Below, piece by piece: positions 10,859 through 25,800 of a DNA stretch of 64,000 nt. The position numbers were made by a program, and so were the translations under genes. Source of the stretch: Luidia sarsii (Eukaryota > Echinodermata > Asteroidea > Paxillosida > Luidiidae); the NCBI GenBank assembly GCA_949987565.1, contig OX465104.1:25892137-25956136 (forward strand), written 5' to 3'. How positions within the stretch are numbered: the first letter of the stretch is position 1; every line of letters begins with the position of its first letter. The notes beneath the pieces are model-generated. The model saw nothing but the letters and a program-made list of their open reading frames with translations, ran no database searches and was not told the origin of the DNA.

Positions 10859-13800
10859 ATCTTTTGTTTTTCAAAGCCACTGTCAAGACTTATTCCAAAG
10901 GCCTGATGGAAAACAAATCCTATCTTGTGGGGGAATTATGAAAAGCAGCATCATATTCCAAGAATTAAGGCAACCTGGTTGAAATACAAAGAAAGATGAA
11001 ATTGAACCTGTGGCCAATCTGGATGTTGTTGATGCGAACAAGATGCGGCTGAAGGTGTTCGCAGTCTTGAACAATTGATGGCCTCTGTGTTTTCTCTGTT
11101 CAACAGTTGCACTTTTGCGAGGAGCAATTGCATTACAAACCACAGAGGAGGCCTTAGGGGTGAAAAGGGCTTAATGCCACTCTCTGGGACTATAAATTGG
11201 ATGCCGGGAGGAATTCATTTCACACCTGACCCCTTTGGACTGGCCTGGCCTGACATCCCTCAGGGTCCACTGGCTGTGTGTGTGTGTGTTTGATCTCAGT
11301 GCTGAGTTGTAGATCATTTGCCAGGGCCCATATGATCAGAACTTGCGTTGCCCCTGGTGATGTACAGTACGGCCCATCCAAGGTCTGTCTGGGTTTGCGG
11401 GCTTGGCAGACAGCGAGACCTCTGGTTCCATGTACCAGTGCTCTGGTGCGCAATCAGAAATCATCTATCGCAATAGATTCAATTAGAGATAACCTGAATT
11501 ACGTAAGATCTGAAAGTTGACATAATATCTTAAGTATTTGATAAATCAAATGTTTCCAATTTTCATAGGAAGGAATTCTGGGATTCTATTCTATTTTGTT
11601 TGAAATGTTCATGCCCCAATGTACACGTGGAAGCCGGGTTATAGTGATTATTATTTAAGTTCAATGCCAGTCAGAAAAACAAGAACCTTGGAAGCTGTTC
11701 AAAAATTCAGGTTTTTTTTTCAGTGACACCTGACGTAGGCTGTTTCCGGCAATCTGCTCGCACCCCCTAACTCTCCCCCATCCTCCCCCAGGGCTCTCTT
11801 GTCAGGCTAATCCCTGGGATAAGCCAGAGGATCCAACAGTTGCACCCTCTCTCACCCTGCCCCCCCCCCTTCTCCCTGCCACACCAAGGCGGCCATCTTT
11901 GGTTGCCATGGTAGCTCAGAAAGAAATCCACATCACTCCTCACCTGGTCATAACAGCTTGGAAGGAGATGCAGTCAATGGAGTGTCTTTAACTCCGGCAC
12001 GCCATGTTTGGTTGTCCGTCAAGTTTACAATGTACTTGTCAGGGCAATACTGGCCTATGGAAGACTAGATGGAAGCATTGCCCATGTGGTACAATCAGAA
12101 TACATTTGTACAATGATAATACTAAAGTGTCATTGGTGATATGTTTTGCCAGTCAACCGTAAAAAAAAAATGATTGAGATAGGAATCATGAAGTTTATAC
12201 AAAAAAATGTTGCAAACTGCTCACTGACTAATACTCACAGCAATACATAAATCTCAAAAGCTAGAGGGCCTGACGTTTTGATCCTAGCAGGACCTTTCTC
12301 AAAAGCAAAAAGAAAGGTCCTGCTAGGATCTAAACGTCGGGCCCTCAAACTTTTGAGAGATAAGAATCAGAGAACAGTTTGGCTAATGCCTCTGACTGAA
12401 ATACATTTGGGACTGTACTTGCAATTGTTACATGTACAATGTACATGTACATGATTATCTTCCACTTGTGTACAGTTTGTTCACAAGTACAGGTTTGTAG
12501 ATTTCATGTACATGTATGCTCGGCAAAGATTGTATATAATGTACATGTACATCCACAGTGTGCTGGAACGTGTGTAGTGTACATGTACAGTGTACATGTG
12601 CTGTCATCTCAGGTGTACATGTACATGAATGTGCAAATGACGGCCATCAGTCAACCCCATGACACACATTTGTACGGTACTTTGCTGATGAAAATAAGAA
12701 GGAACTGGTGCCACCACGTGCATGCCTCTATTCCCAGACCAGGAAGCTATAACTTTGTAATTATACATGTACATGAATGCTCACTCACAGCCACCCAGGG
12801 GAATTCCACGGCCTGTCCCTATTGCTCCCTTTCACTTTGTTTTCCTGTCCCCGCGGTTGGCTACGATCCAATAAAAATCCAAATCTGCTTCCAGGCAGTT
12901 TGTCTTGCCTCTCCTTTCATACTCGGGACAAATAGTTTCAGCACAGAAATAGACCGACAAAATGATCCGAAAGGCTGAGAAATGCTTGCCACTGCCCTAG
13001 GCAGGTATAAATGTACATGTAGGTCAGCTTTCATTTCAAAATGGCATTTTTTTCCTTATGCGCATTCCAATTCTATATATCCTAAACATTCCATAATTCT
13101 TTTACATTCACTTCATTTTGGGCTTAAACGGCTTGCTAAGTTCTGTTTGGTTGAACCATAATTATTTTCTTTTCTTCAGTCAACACAAAAAACATTGGCT
13201 CCACAACAGGTCTACAAACACAGCTTCTAACAAATTGTTGCCAAACAAATTGAAATTAAAAGTGTTTGGACTTTGGAGGAGGAAGTTGCTGACTGCATTG
13301 TTTCTGTCCACTGAATGTTCTTGTTTAGGAACGTGTCAGTTTTTACAGACAGACAGATGGAAGGTGTACATGTGTGAAGAAAGGTTTCAGCCAATGTACA
13401 CTTTGAAAAGGATCAAGAGCAGAGGTTACGATAACTGTTTGTGATCCTTGTCACCTCCCCAGAATTCCTTATCAAAATAAGCACCTTGGAAAAGTGCAGC
13501 TGTTGACTGTCAAAAACTAGTCACAATTTTATCGATTTGTGTTTTTTATTGTACACACAAACCTCAATCTGCTGCTTTTTTCTTTGCTCGATCATGTAAC
13601 ATTAACTTTGATCATAGGTTTGTGGAAACTTAACCTTAGGGTCCTCTGGCTATTTGAGAAAAATTAATTGTGTCATTATAGTTTATTAGACATGACATGC
13701 AGAGAGTCTACGCTGCCCTTGCATGAATTCCCAGACCAGGCTGAGGGCTCAGGCTTCGTCTCAGGCTTTGTTTGAGTCGCACCACACTTGAAAATAATGA

Positions 13801-16800
13801 GAGAAATGGATCCTAGACCCAAGCCTTACTCCTTTTTGTAATGGGCTGTAATCTTCTTGAAAGTCGCAAGGACACAAGGGCCGCCTTTTTTTGGAAAGTC
13901 ACAAGGATTCTACTGTAAGAGTGAATCTCTGTATCTGAGCTTAAGCCATTGTCTAGTCATATCTCAATCACATAAAATAGTGAACGTCGTGGGGTTTACA
14001 ATCTCACCCGAACTGCTTGGTCTTTCTGTTCAGCAGGCAATCGGTCAAAGCACAGAGAATACTGTGTTAACTATACATGCAGGTGAAGTAGGGCAAACCC
14101 TCATTGAATGTGCGATGGCCATTATTCAATGAGGTTTTAGGTCAATGTAAAACATGACACAAGTTAGAAGCAGGAATTGAACCCACAACCCAATGACTGA
14201 TCGCTGATTCCCCCTGTAAGGTGGACTTTTAAGTATTGGATTTTAATGAAAGTTTTTTAATGAAAGGGGAATGGGAATGAGAACTAATGTGTTTTTTCCC
14301 TTTTCTTCATGATGCTCCTCGACTCAAATTGCCTCAACAATTGAAACAGCAACAGCAACATCCATGAATTGTACCAAACTGGATGTAGGAGATGCTTTGC
14401 ACATTTCTTGCAGAGCCGGGATAGGACTTAGTCTGGATCAGAGAGGCAACATGTGAAGTCACAGTCGTGCATGATGCAGAAGGCAGAGATATCATCCACT
14501 GTATGCACGGCAACGATGCCAATTCATTGAATGGCTCACACACACAAACATGCTTTTATGAAACACAGTAGAAGCTAGAGCTGTTTATAAAGTATGAATT
14601 TAAGAAGAAGAAGTTGTTGTAGAAATATTAAACATGTAAGCTTTGCATGATCATTCATGAGCATTTTCATCATTGCCATGACTCCCGGTACCAGATCATC
14701 TGGAAGCAGCCTTGTGTAGCCTCCATTGCTGTATGCAGTCCAGTGTGCTGTGATGTTGAAGCTCATGGCAAATGCTGAAAGGAGTTTAAACAATTGAAAC
14801 CTCCCAGCATTGCCCTGCCTATCAGAATGAAACAAGAAATTCCCCATGACTGGTTTTTGAAAATAGAAAGTCCTTGAACCACACTCTCAAGAGTATTCTA
14901 GTGTAGAAATGGGACACTCTGTACCAAATGGTGCAACAGAAGAATCTTAACTTCCTGGTTTTCTGCAAAGTGCGGTTTTGGAGATGACTCTTTTAAGGAA
15001 GTACATGCAAACCCACAGTTGGAGAGGGAACTTGTTGATTATATCCATGCTTTTGAACAGGGTTAGCATTACTCGACACAAAGTCCCTTTTTTATAAAAT
15101 GAAACTGAATTTACTCTGCAATTTGGCATGCGTAGGTAGAACACTGCTATGAAAACCTGGACATGGTGATTTGATGTATCAGTTGCCATGGAATCTGATT
15201 CATCTTTATTAACCCTCTCTAACTGACTCTGATTTGACCTCTGACCTGCTAACCAGTTTTTTTAATACATTAATTCTCTCGGGATGTTTTCTTTCCAAAA
15301 AGACATTTTATTCTGTGCCTTGTGTTGCTACGTATGTGATTGTCTTTTGCTGTTCTTCTGATTACGGACCCCAAAAAGTCCCGAATGAATAACGCTCAGA
15401 CTAAACATGATTTGCTTCTCTTTCTTCCCCATCCTTTCCAATCTCAACTTTCCCCCCGCCACAATGATCTATCTGGACTCTGTGACGTACACAAACCAAA
15501 CCCAATTGCATCCACCTCCCAAACCTCTGTCTCTGTCTCTTCCCTCCCCTCATTCCGTGTGCTACGCCTCTGTGGTATGCTACATTCAACCAATAGGAGG
15601 TCAGTTTGTCTGCATGGTTGTGGAAGCTTTGGGCAAATGTCAGTCTGGGTCATCCCACCTTTTTGGTTCATATGCATGTCTGTGTAGTCATGGCAACTGT
15701 CACTGTGCAAATTTTTTTTGTCATCCATTTTTTTTCTTTTATTATCTTCTCCTTAGGAAGTTGCACAGAATTGATTTGTTCTAAGTGTAACACGAAAATG
15801 GTGCAAATTGCTCAAAAGTGCAAATCTAAACAACTTTAGTGGGCCTGGCATTTTGATCCTTACAGTATGTTTCTGCCTTGATTGTGGGCTTGAAAAAGCT
15901 CCTGCAAGGATCAAAATGTTCGGCCCTCTTAATTTTGTAGATTTGTTTTAACTTTTGAAGTGTCAAATAAAGTTGTATAGTCTTTTGTGGGTAGTTTGTT
16001 TTGCAAAAATCTTAGATTAATTGACGTTAACAAAATTTCAAGTGCTTTTCACTCGTTGCTTACACTGAAGGTCTGGTTCCAGGCACCGCAAGACTAATGT
16101 TGACCCAGGTCAATACATAAAGACTAATGTTGACCCAGGTCAATACATGAAGTTATCACATATAATTATTTGGAGCCATGTTGCTATTAAAGAGATACAG
16201 AAATGTTTATAGAAATTGAATCATGGTGGGGTTTTAAAGACAATTTTGAAGAGCTAAACAATTTAGATTTTAGAGTGTCGGATTTCATTAATTGACAAAT
16301 CATTCAGTGTTACTTCAGAAGGAGATTGAAACTAAAAAAGAAAAGTTGTTTCCAAATCCATCAATATTACTGGCACTGCCCCAGAATGTATTTGCCACTA
16401 TTGCCACTGCCAGAGCCAGAAACATATACATGTATTCGGCACATTTTATTGGGGAAAAAAGGGAAAGGAAAAAGAAAAAGAAAAAAGGGGTTGAAGGGAT
16501 CAGAGACAACTTTGTGTTATGATTGTGTAAACTAAATCTCAGAGGCACAGCACATTATAATCCCCAAAATCCAAAATCTGATTTACCTTTCCTTTTACTT
16601 TGCGCTTTTTTAATCAACTAATATGTTAAATTTCACTTTTCCAAACTTGTCCTGTTTAAGATTTTTTAGTTCTCTGGTTTTGGACATTTTCGAAGCAAGT
16701 CCCAAAACTCTGTTCTCTAGTTGTACAAAATGCATTCGGAAATCGTATAGGTTGCAAATTGAAAATCACGAAGTATTCATCTCCAAGATCAATATCAGAG

Positions 16801-19800
16801 ATAGAGACGTTTTCTGAGATATTGTCTGCACAAATCACAACTCTTTACGTGGCATTAGTTGTCCATTTATTTTGGTTGGCATTCAGCATTCTTTTCCAAA
16901 CTTTACTTGTAGCTGTTGAACATGTTTGGTTGATTTCTTTCCTTGTGTTTTGGTAGAACTTCAACATGCGATGATTTTTTTGTTTGATCAGCATGTTTGA
17001 GTTGTGCATCTAAATTCGAATTTCACTCTTCCAAAGTGTAGTATGGTACCTAGTCACCGTAGTGCATGCATTAAAGTGAGAATATTTTCTAGTTTAAATA
17101 TTTTTTAAGAAGCTAAGTGTAAACCTGACAGTAGTCTACCTATTAATAAAATGTCCCAGTGTCTTTATCTCCAAGCCTGGACATTTATTTAGTTCCAGGA
17201 TAAGAATACTCTCTTTGCATTCTCTATTCACTTTTTCAGTAACCGTTAAGTTTCTCTTCTGTTATACATTGTCCTGTGAATTAGAATGTCTCATTTAACT
17301 TATTATTACCATAGCTCTTCCTTCTTTGCTCTCCTCAAAATCTGATTAACTGTTCCCTTTCTCTCTTCAGTGCTTCATCGTAAAAGTTTGTTTCTGAAGT
17401 TCCTCATAGAAAAGTTCCCCCTTGCTTTGAAGATTTATCTTTACCAGCGGAAATGCTTCATTGTGGATGAGCCAGCCCATGCATCCTCATCTGGAGGTTC
17501 AGGGTTTTTTCAGGTTGTTTTTAATCCCTTGGCATCCTGAAATCATCCTGACAAACCAGGAAACATGACCCTTATGGACTCAGGGAATGATGTCCAATAT
17601 TCCTTCCCAATCCTCCAAACCCTCAAAACTGGGTTAGCCTTAATTATCTTTCGTATCCCCATAGGAGATCTCCGCTGACTTGTGTAAACTTCCCCCCACA
17701 CAGAGGACTGTAGGCAGGCCTTGTTTGTTTACTCACTCATGTCGGGACAACATTGAATCAGCTTGAGTCAACAACTGACTGAAGGCAGTGGACTTGTCTG
17801 CCTACTAACCCTGCCCTGCTCTCACTCCCTGTGAGGGACGTGAAATTACTTTGTACAATCGGAGTCCTGCTTTGAAGTCAGACAGCCATATGATGATGCG
17901 TCCCTGAGCCATTGAATTATCTCAATCATTCTGCTCTTACTCCATAGAGAAATATGAACACGATTCATGAGCTACAAAACTGCTAGGTCTGTTGTACTCG
18001 GCACAACAAGATTTGATCTTTATAAATTGACATATGAAATTGAATGTGAGCCCCTTTCCCTGGAGCAAGGTTTAGCCTTCTGCGTCGCTAATCTCTTGTT
18101 TTGTTGTTGAAAGAGAACCCCTGAACAAGACTTGGTCTTTGGGAAAATCCCTCTGACATTTACCGAAGGCTTTGGCCTTCTAGGCATTTGATCAGCATCA
18201 AACGGTCACTGTGTGTGTACATGCACGTACATACAATGTACTTGCAGGGAGATGCAAAATCCTACCGCTGTTTTATGTCTGAGGAATGATAATATTTCCA
18301 TTTCTGATAGTTTGTGTAGAGGTCGCATTGTTAGTCTGTGATGAGTAATAACAATTTAAAGATAGCACATGAGACTAAATTAGTTGGGAAGAGTGCATAA
18401 ACTTCCATAGCAGTAACTACAGTACATCAGTTGAGCAGTACATGTTCCATAGTTGTTGCTATGAAGGGTTATGCACCTTGATTGGATAGTCTTGAAGTGG
18501 TATCTTTCAGTTGATGTTATAGTTCGTAGTGCCTAGATCCATTTACCTTTTAACCTACCTCTGCCTCGCCTCTAATCTACCTCTTCCATCATCTATCTGT
18601 CCTGATCTCCCTGAGATTGTATTTAGCTCCCTACCCATAAATATGAAAAAGCCCCGTGAAACGCTTGCCGTGTCCTGAACCCGTGAGACTGCAGCCGTGA
18701 TTGGGTCTGGTCAGGATGGCATGCTCCTCGTTTATGCCACACTCAGCAAATTAGTTGCGACAGTAGTATCCTCTTTGTCATCAGCCGCCATCAGGTACAA
18801 AACAAACCCTCCTGCGCAGAAAAATTGATGAAGGAGATATGGGAGGGGAGGAAGAGAGACTTACAGGAGGCTTTAAGATCCCTCCCCTCCCCCTTGGCTG
18901 GACTTGCAGGAGAAGGGAGGGGTGTCTAGCGTGATGGAAACCACAGTGGATGGAGGAAAAATCCGAGGAAATCCCCTTACACGGACGCGCTGTGGTAGGG
19001 ACTCACTGTTTGAAATCTAATTAGGCAAAGCCTTAATGGTGGTGTTGCGTAGGAACCTAGTCAGTAAGAGACAGAGAGAGAGAGAGGACAGATAGGCTAG
19101 CTTCTCCTGGACTGTCCTGTGAGTGACGTGATTTACTCGCGCTTCTTGGCCGTCTAAATTAGGCGCAGACCCTGTCCAGGAAGGAACAGGGGGGGTTTCT
19201 TTTTCTCTCTCTCTCTTCTTTTTTTATTAGAGCTCGTAGGAACTTGTCCCAAAGTGTGAACCCGAGGTTGATAGAGTCACGTCCCAGAAGGCAAATCTGT
19301 GGTCTGCGCAGATAAAGTCAAATACTGCCTGCCAGATATTGTGGCTAAGAGATGGGTCGCTTTGCTGGAAGGGGCGTTGGTTGATCCAATTTTTCATGTG
19401 CCTAATTTGTAGGGTATCCTGAGCGGTATTCCTCAAGATATTTTAGGAACGTCTCTCCTCTCGGGAAATGGGGGACGAAGAGTTAGGGAAGAGAAGTGGG
19501 AGGACGTTCCCTCTTGACTCCGATGGAAGCCAGGTTGAAACCCTCAACTTCAGGGAGGAAGTGGATGGTAGACTGAGAAGTCCCAGGTGGGATGTGAGCC
19601 TGGCTCCATCTAGATAAAAAAGACAAGGCCACATTGGTGCATGATTAGGCTGACTACCTACTGGAATGTTCGCCTCTCAGAAACTTTCACTGAATTCGAC
19701 GGTTACTTTTCCTTGCCCAAATTTTGGTAATGAGTAGTTTCCAGGTAACTCTACCAAGACGATAATATTAGTGAGGATTTCTTATGGAGAAGATATTTGG

Positions 19801-22800
19801 CAGTGACAGTCACCTTGTCGTTATTGATTTTCAAATCCACTTACACATGGAGGTCCAGCAGTAATTTGTTTTTACCAAACTCATCGTTCCAATCAAATCA
19901 TGAGCAACAAGTGATGCATAGAAATCACACGACCTACCACAACTTATGCATCATAGGTGAGTTCCAATGAATCATAAGGGTTTGTGAAATCCACCTCAGG
20001 TTTGGTTATTTGTGAACTTACAAAGAACATGACAACCTTACACCAGCATGTCGTGTGTTGAAGGTCTAAGTACCAATATATAGGCTCTGGTATGCTATGG
20101 ATACTTCCTTTATACTGTACCACTATCTCTGTTAAAATTTCTGTTAAATGACTACAGTGCAGACTGTAGATCAGACATGAAACAACTGCCCTACATAGAT
20201 TTTAGATCAGACCATGATTGGACGTCTTTCGCACTGACAGGCCAACCTCTCAAAGGAAACTGAAAAAACCCCATCAAAGTCCAGAAGTACAAGTACAACT
20301 TATTGGTTTTGGTTCAGGTCAATTTATGTCTGTAATTATTTTCTGGCCTCCATTCATTGTACACTGTTTGCTCATCAAGACATGTATTGCTTTGCTCGTT
20401 GGTACATGTACTTCATTCAGCATGGCTATCTATCAAAACTCCTCCTTGTCCCTTTCCCCAGCAGCAAAGCAGCATGGTCAGTATTGTGCATGTGCATCTG
20501 TGGTATCAGATTGGAATCTAAATAGACATTACATGAACATTGATTTCCAGAAATCCCAGTTGCTCCGAGTCTATTGTGTAACTCTTGCCAAACTCTCTAG
20601 CTAGATCTTACTAACTTTCTGAGGTACACATGTATTAGTTAGTGCACGGATCGTGGGAACTATGTTAAGTGGAAGGTAATTTTCCCACAATATACCACTG
20701 TCTTCCTTCTCCCATACTAATGTCTATTATTCTCTGCCTGCTGGATCTTTCAAGGTTTGTAACCTTTAAACTTTGACCCTCCTCCCTAATGAGTTTTTAT
20801 AATTCTCCAAAGGTCCTATCAGGGCTAGATTAGGTAATACATATTTCCACGCTCTGAAGTTTGAACGTTGTTCCTATAGTAGTTTGCCCCAATTTTTGGA
20901 TGCCAAAATTGCTGTACCTAACATCCATCCCAGTGGACTGTGGAGTCATGTGGACAGCTCCAAAGATGCAAAATAATTAAAAACACCTGAAATATATTGA
21001 TATTGTCGTTGTTAAGATTGAAATAAAAATCTTGCTTTCGAACATTGAAAACTACATGTAGTGTATTTCAGGACACTTATAAGTTAGAACGTACATGTAA
21101 TTTAAAAAAAAGTTACTACTTTTTTCCTCACTATGGATTTTTATAATAGACAATTTTTATCAATTTTCAGCGATATGAGAAGATGCTCTACTGGGTTTTG
21201 TTCAGAGCAGTAAGGCCCATTGAATCTGATATTCCAAATGACAGACTCAGCATTGTAATATCAGTGAGAGTAAATGACCAGTCATTGCCGTGCCTTTATT
21301 GGGACCAGATCCTAGCCTAGATGGAAAGAAGCAATCACAACGCACAAATGCACAACTCAAGCAATGGCACCAATTTCCTGAGTTCTCAGGTTGCAAGACC
21401 TCGTTGTTGAAGTCCTCTCTCACCACAACTGCAGCCCAGTGCACTGAAGATATTCCTTCCCTCTCCACTGGTCACTAGTGTTAGACCAGTGGTGGTTGGA
21501 CCTCCATGTGCCTGTACTTTGATTGACCTGGCTGACCACAGACCACAAGACCACCCCCAACTTCCTCACGCCCTTCCTGTCAGAACCTGCTGACCTTCCT
21601 GGTTAAAATTTGACCACTTGCCCTTGGGATCCCAACACACTTACTCAAATAAACCTCAGTCTCACCCTTCAAACTACTTCACCATTCAACACAGCTGATG
21701 TCTACTCATCCACGCTGCTCCGATATAATCCGCCAAACTTGAGAAGAAGAATTTTTCACAATAAGATAAAGCAGAGAAATGAAGTGCTTGTCCTTGTCGT
21801 CAATATGTCTGATTCCCCGTGGGATCTGGGGTTTCGATGAGACGATGTCTGTATGAGAATGATGCACATGTCCCAGGGGAAGAATCACATGAACACTCAG
21901 GCCAGAGCGTCAATCAGTCAACGTCATCATACGGGATAGTCCTTAATCATTTCCGCGGCTTGCGAAACTCCCCTTTTCGTCAATTTTCTCCCGGTTCCCC
22001 AAGGGACGCTGAGAGTGATACTGATAATCCCTCAGCCCGCCCCTCTCAGCCCCCCAGCCCCCCACCCCCATCCCAACCTCCTTTCTCCCTCAAGGCATTT
22101 TTGTGAAATCTGCGAACATTCGCCCTGAGCGACGAGTCGTTCAATTGAGAATCGATTCCCCAGGGACTGACCTCACTTTCCTCTTTTGAAAAGAAATGAT
22201 GCTGTGTGACGCACAACATTGACAAGGAACCTACTTGGGTCCTGCACGGATGCACGCATAATGGTTTAGCTGCTCGGTCTCCATCTCCATGGCAACCCTC
22301 CTCACTCAGGATAAGGGAAAACAGAACCAGGACAGAGGGCCTTCTGCAAATAACTCCTCAAGGACAGGCTTTTTTTTTAGTGGAAGCAGAGTGTTCTGCC
22401 ATGAGACCCAACTTCCCCCCAGCAAAATCCTGTGGAAATTCCATTATTTTACGTCTCGCCATTTTTCAAAATGCTTGCTACGTGCAAGTTGGAGGATTGA
22501 CGATTTTCTTATCCTCCTTTGGCTGTGAAAGTTGGCGTTGTGATTGATATCAAACAAATAATGGTGCATTCCCCCAAACTTTCAAAGGCTCAATTCATAA
22601 CAATGATTGTTGGGGGGTATCTGCCCCACTGTCCTGAAGCAAGAATGTTGATGAGTGTAGGGTAAATAAACCTTAGTTGTGTGTTGAACAGCGCTGTCTG
22701 AGCAAGCCCAAACGTTGATTAAAATAGGGTTTTGAATTTGATGGGAAACCGGCCATATGCATGTTCATGGCAGGCTGGATTTGAATCAAGGACTGTGGCT

Positions 22801-25800
22801 TTGGCTGTTGCTATGGTAAGTGTTGCACTTGCCCTCACTATTGCACTGTTGCCTTAGCAACAGCCACAGTTGTAAATTCAAAGCGGGTTGATGTCTTGCA
22901 CAGCATAGCAGGCACTGAATATGAGGCACCTCGGTGCTTGAATGAGAACTCAATGTGGTTTTTGCTTGTTTGTTGTTTCTCTACTCCAGGTGGACGATAC
23001 AAGACTTGGAAGCGTCGTTGGTTCATTCTCACCGACAACTGCCTGTACTACTTTGAGTACACAACTGTAAGCATCCCAACCCCCCACCTTGACCAGTCAT
23101 GAGATTTAGATTTCTGTGTTCCGATCCCTTCTTGAGCTCTGTCTCGAATCTATATGTCATCTGGTTCGGATTTGACAGAGCTGTGATTGACAAAAATACA
23201 TATCTCTGATTAGACATGATACCCACTGCTATGTTGATGTAGAAACCACAACCTTTGTTGAGCAAGACAAACAAATCTTTGGTTGTCCCAAACAATGACT
23301 GTCTTCATTCGCAGAACCAGTATTGTAATACCTGTACTTATTCATTTCTTGTACCTAAAGATATTTGCTCAAACTTGTACTCGCACTCAAACTTGTGGGG
23401 AAAATGTCAAAACATGCATTTTCACTCATTTTTAACCATGCTCTTTACTCAAAGTTACGGCCAAGTAGTGAACTCATTCTGATGGCCAAGAGCTTATCAT
23501 TGTACTCCTATTGTACATGTAGCTGACTATAACTGTAGTGAAGATCAAGCCTGAGCCTAACCCATGGCTTTCATGGAGGAGTGCCTTGAGAAAATACACC
23601 CACATCCGTATAAACACCTGTGCACAGATACAATGACCTACCATCAGTCCAGACAGGTTACATAGCTCTTACATCAATAGCTATTCAGTTCACCTACAAA
23701 GGAAGGACCAATGTGTCATTTGTACTACCTATGTCTCCTGTGGTCACTCTGCAAACTGGATCCAGCTGTCTCCTTGCACCTTAGTGTGTGTAGTGACTCT
23801 TCGGTACTTCCTTGATAACTAATGATGGCTTCATCTTTGCTTTGATAGGACAAGGAGCCGCGGGGTATTATTCCTCTGGAGAATCTGCAGATCCGAGAGA
23901 TTGAAGACAGCAAGAAACCTGTAAGACTTCAAGTGAAATTTAAAGCTTTGCGGGTCCCAAGTCCCCGGTTGTATCAGATTTTTCTTTCCTGGTTTCACAA
24001 ATTGTTTGATAGTTCCAGTCAGTGTTCCTTGCCTTCAGTAATTTGTGAAGAGATCAGTTGCTTTAGAGTAATACACACAAATGTTGCAAACTGCTCACTG
24101 ACTAAAGTTACCAAAATCCTAATTTTATAAATTGAGAGGGCCTGACATTTGTATCCATGTAGGATCTTTCAGATTGATTCTTTGCAGTGTGAGTTGTTCT
24201 CATGGCCTCAGTTGCTTCAGTTTCATTTTCTTGGGTGATTTGTTTCAAATTTCATGTTTCCTTCTCCTCTGTTTTGTGTTTATAATTTGGTTTTTGACAT
24301 GTTTTGTAAAACAAAGATGTTCAAAACTGCTCACTGGATTAAACGACCAAAATTCAATTAGCAAATATTCAGAAGGCCCGGTCCTTCAATCCTAGCAGGG
24401 CCTTTCTCAAGACTAAAGGTTTTTAAAGGTCCTTCGTATATGTACATGTACATGTAGCAGTGCATGCTCAGTGCTTTGCCCGATTGCCTGCTGAGAGAAA
24501 ATAGTCAGTTCGGGTTGCTTCTAAGTCCTGCTGAGATTGAAAGATCCAGCCCTCTAACAATTGTTCGGCTTTCTCTTTAAATGATCCAGTTCTTCCCTCT
24601 CTACTCCCCCATTGCAGTACTGCTTTGAGCTCTATGCGGCCGACGGGCGTGAGGTCATCAAAGCTTGCAAGACAGATGCCGACGGTAAAGTGGTGGAGGG
24701 CAAGCACAACATCTACCGCATGTCTGCATCCACTCTGGAAGAGAAGGAGGGATGGATCAAGTCTATCATGTAAGCACTCCCCTCCGGCACTCTGGTGGAT
24801 CCTAGGACTAGTTCGCAGACAATGACAGAGCGCTGTGCTGTGTTTCAATCATGATCTGAACTCCCTTTCACAAGCTGGTGTTGTTTTGTCTCTTTGTTTT
24901 TCAGCAATGCTTAGATAAGCAGCACACGCCATGCTTGTCTTGTACTCAAGAAGAAAATATCATCCCTTGTGTCTCATTTTGACTAAACTGCTAAATTTGT
25001 CAATCGTTGATTACAGTCTACTGACTTTGGACAAAGAATTCTTGTAAACATGGTCAGTCTGATTCTTTTCAGAACCAACACACACAAAAAAGGATGGCTG
25101 TTTGGCATACCCTCTACATATCCCAGATAGCAGGTGGCTAGCTTGGATAAGATAATTATTGTGACAGTGGCTCATACATCGAAGCACGCACAATATGTGA
25201 ATCCAGGGTCTCCTAGGCCAGGATTGAAAGCACCTGTCATTCATGGCAGTTGCCACACATAATCCGGGGTCTCCTAGGCCAGTCTCCTAGCCCTTTGGGG
25301 AGGAATTTGGTCTCCGGCTTTACGTTTGCCCACAAACAGGTCTTGTAAGCAAAGTGAAATGACCGAAAAGTGGAAAATCTGTCAGGGAACGTCCTCAGTA
25401 AATATTACTTGGAGGAGTATGGGGTACAAGTACAGGTTTGGATTTGAATCCGAGACCTCTGGTTTTGCATACCAGTGCTCTTACCATTCTTTGCATCTGT
25501 GAGATTGTTATTCCATGACTATTATTAAGAAGGGTTCAGAACCTGTAGATTGTATGACAGAGGCTAATCAGTAACATTTGCCATGTGCACTGTGAAGAAA
25601 CAAATTGACACTACCACCAGTGAACCAAGTTGGGAGACTTTAAGCAAATTTGGTTTTAGTGCCATAAGTGAATTAAAAGCTACATTCCTTTTGATCAATT
25701 CATAATTCATTATGGCATCTACATGAACGTGGGAATAAGTGAATTTTGACCAGTGAGATGAGACTACTTTGTTTCTGTTTTCAGAAACAGACTATGTAAG

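Larger units (their letters stand above)
8777..22989 (+). other. Cytohesin 14.2-kb intron splitting the PH-domain glycine pair
   Basis: This phase-1 intron interrupts the first codon of the PH Gly-Gly turn. I found no coding exon in it; a 3-nt microexon, as vertebrate cytohesins use at this site, could not be seen by eye. Contents noted are SINE-like B-box remnants (8930-9100, 14165-14215, 22765-22830), a perfect hairpin at 9548-9581, a CT microsatellite, an ACATGTAC-rich block, two pairs of the dispersed GAAACGTC element, and a 30-bp duplication. Open frames inside it look like chance. Confidence 0.8.
23921..24617 (+). other. Cytohesin intron carrying two element copies
   Basis: This 697-bp intron holds two same-orientation (- strand) copies of the dispersed GAAACGTC element and a weak + strand trace near 24510-24556. 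Confidence 0.8.

Noticed and set aside
12439..12978. 179-codon + strand frame
   Set aside because: The first part is an ACATGTAC word block and the rest matches no family and has no splice context consistent with cytohesin.
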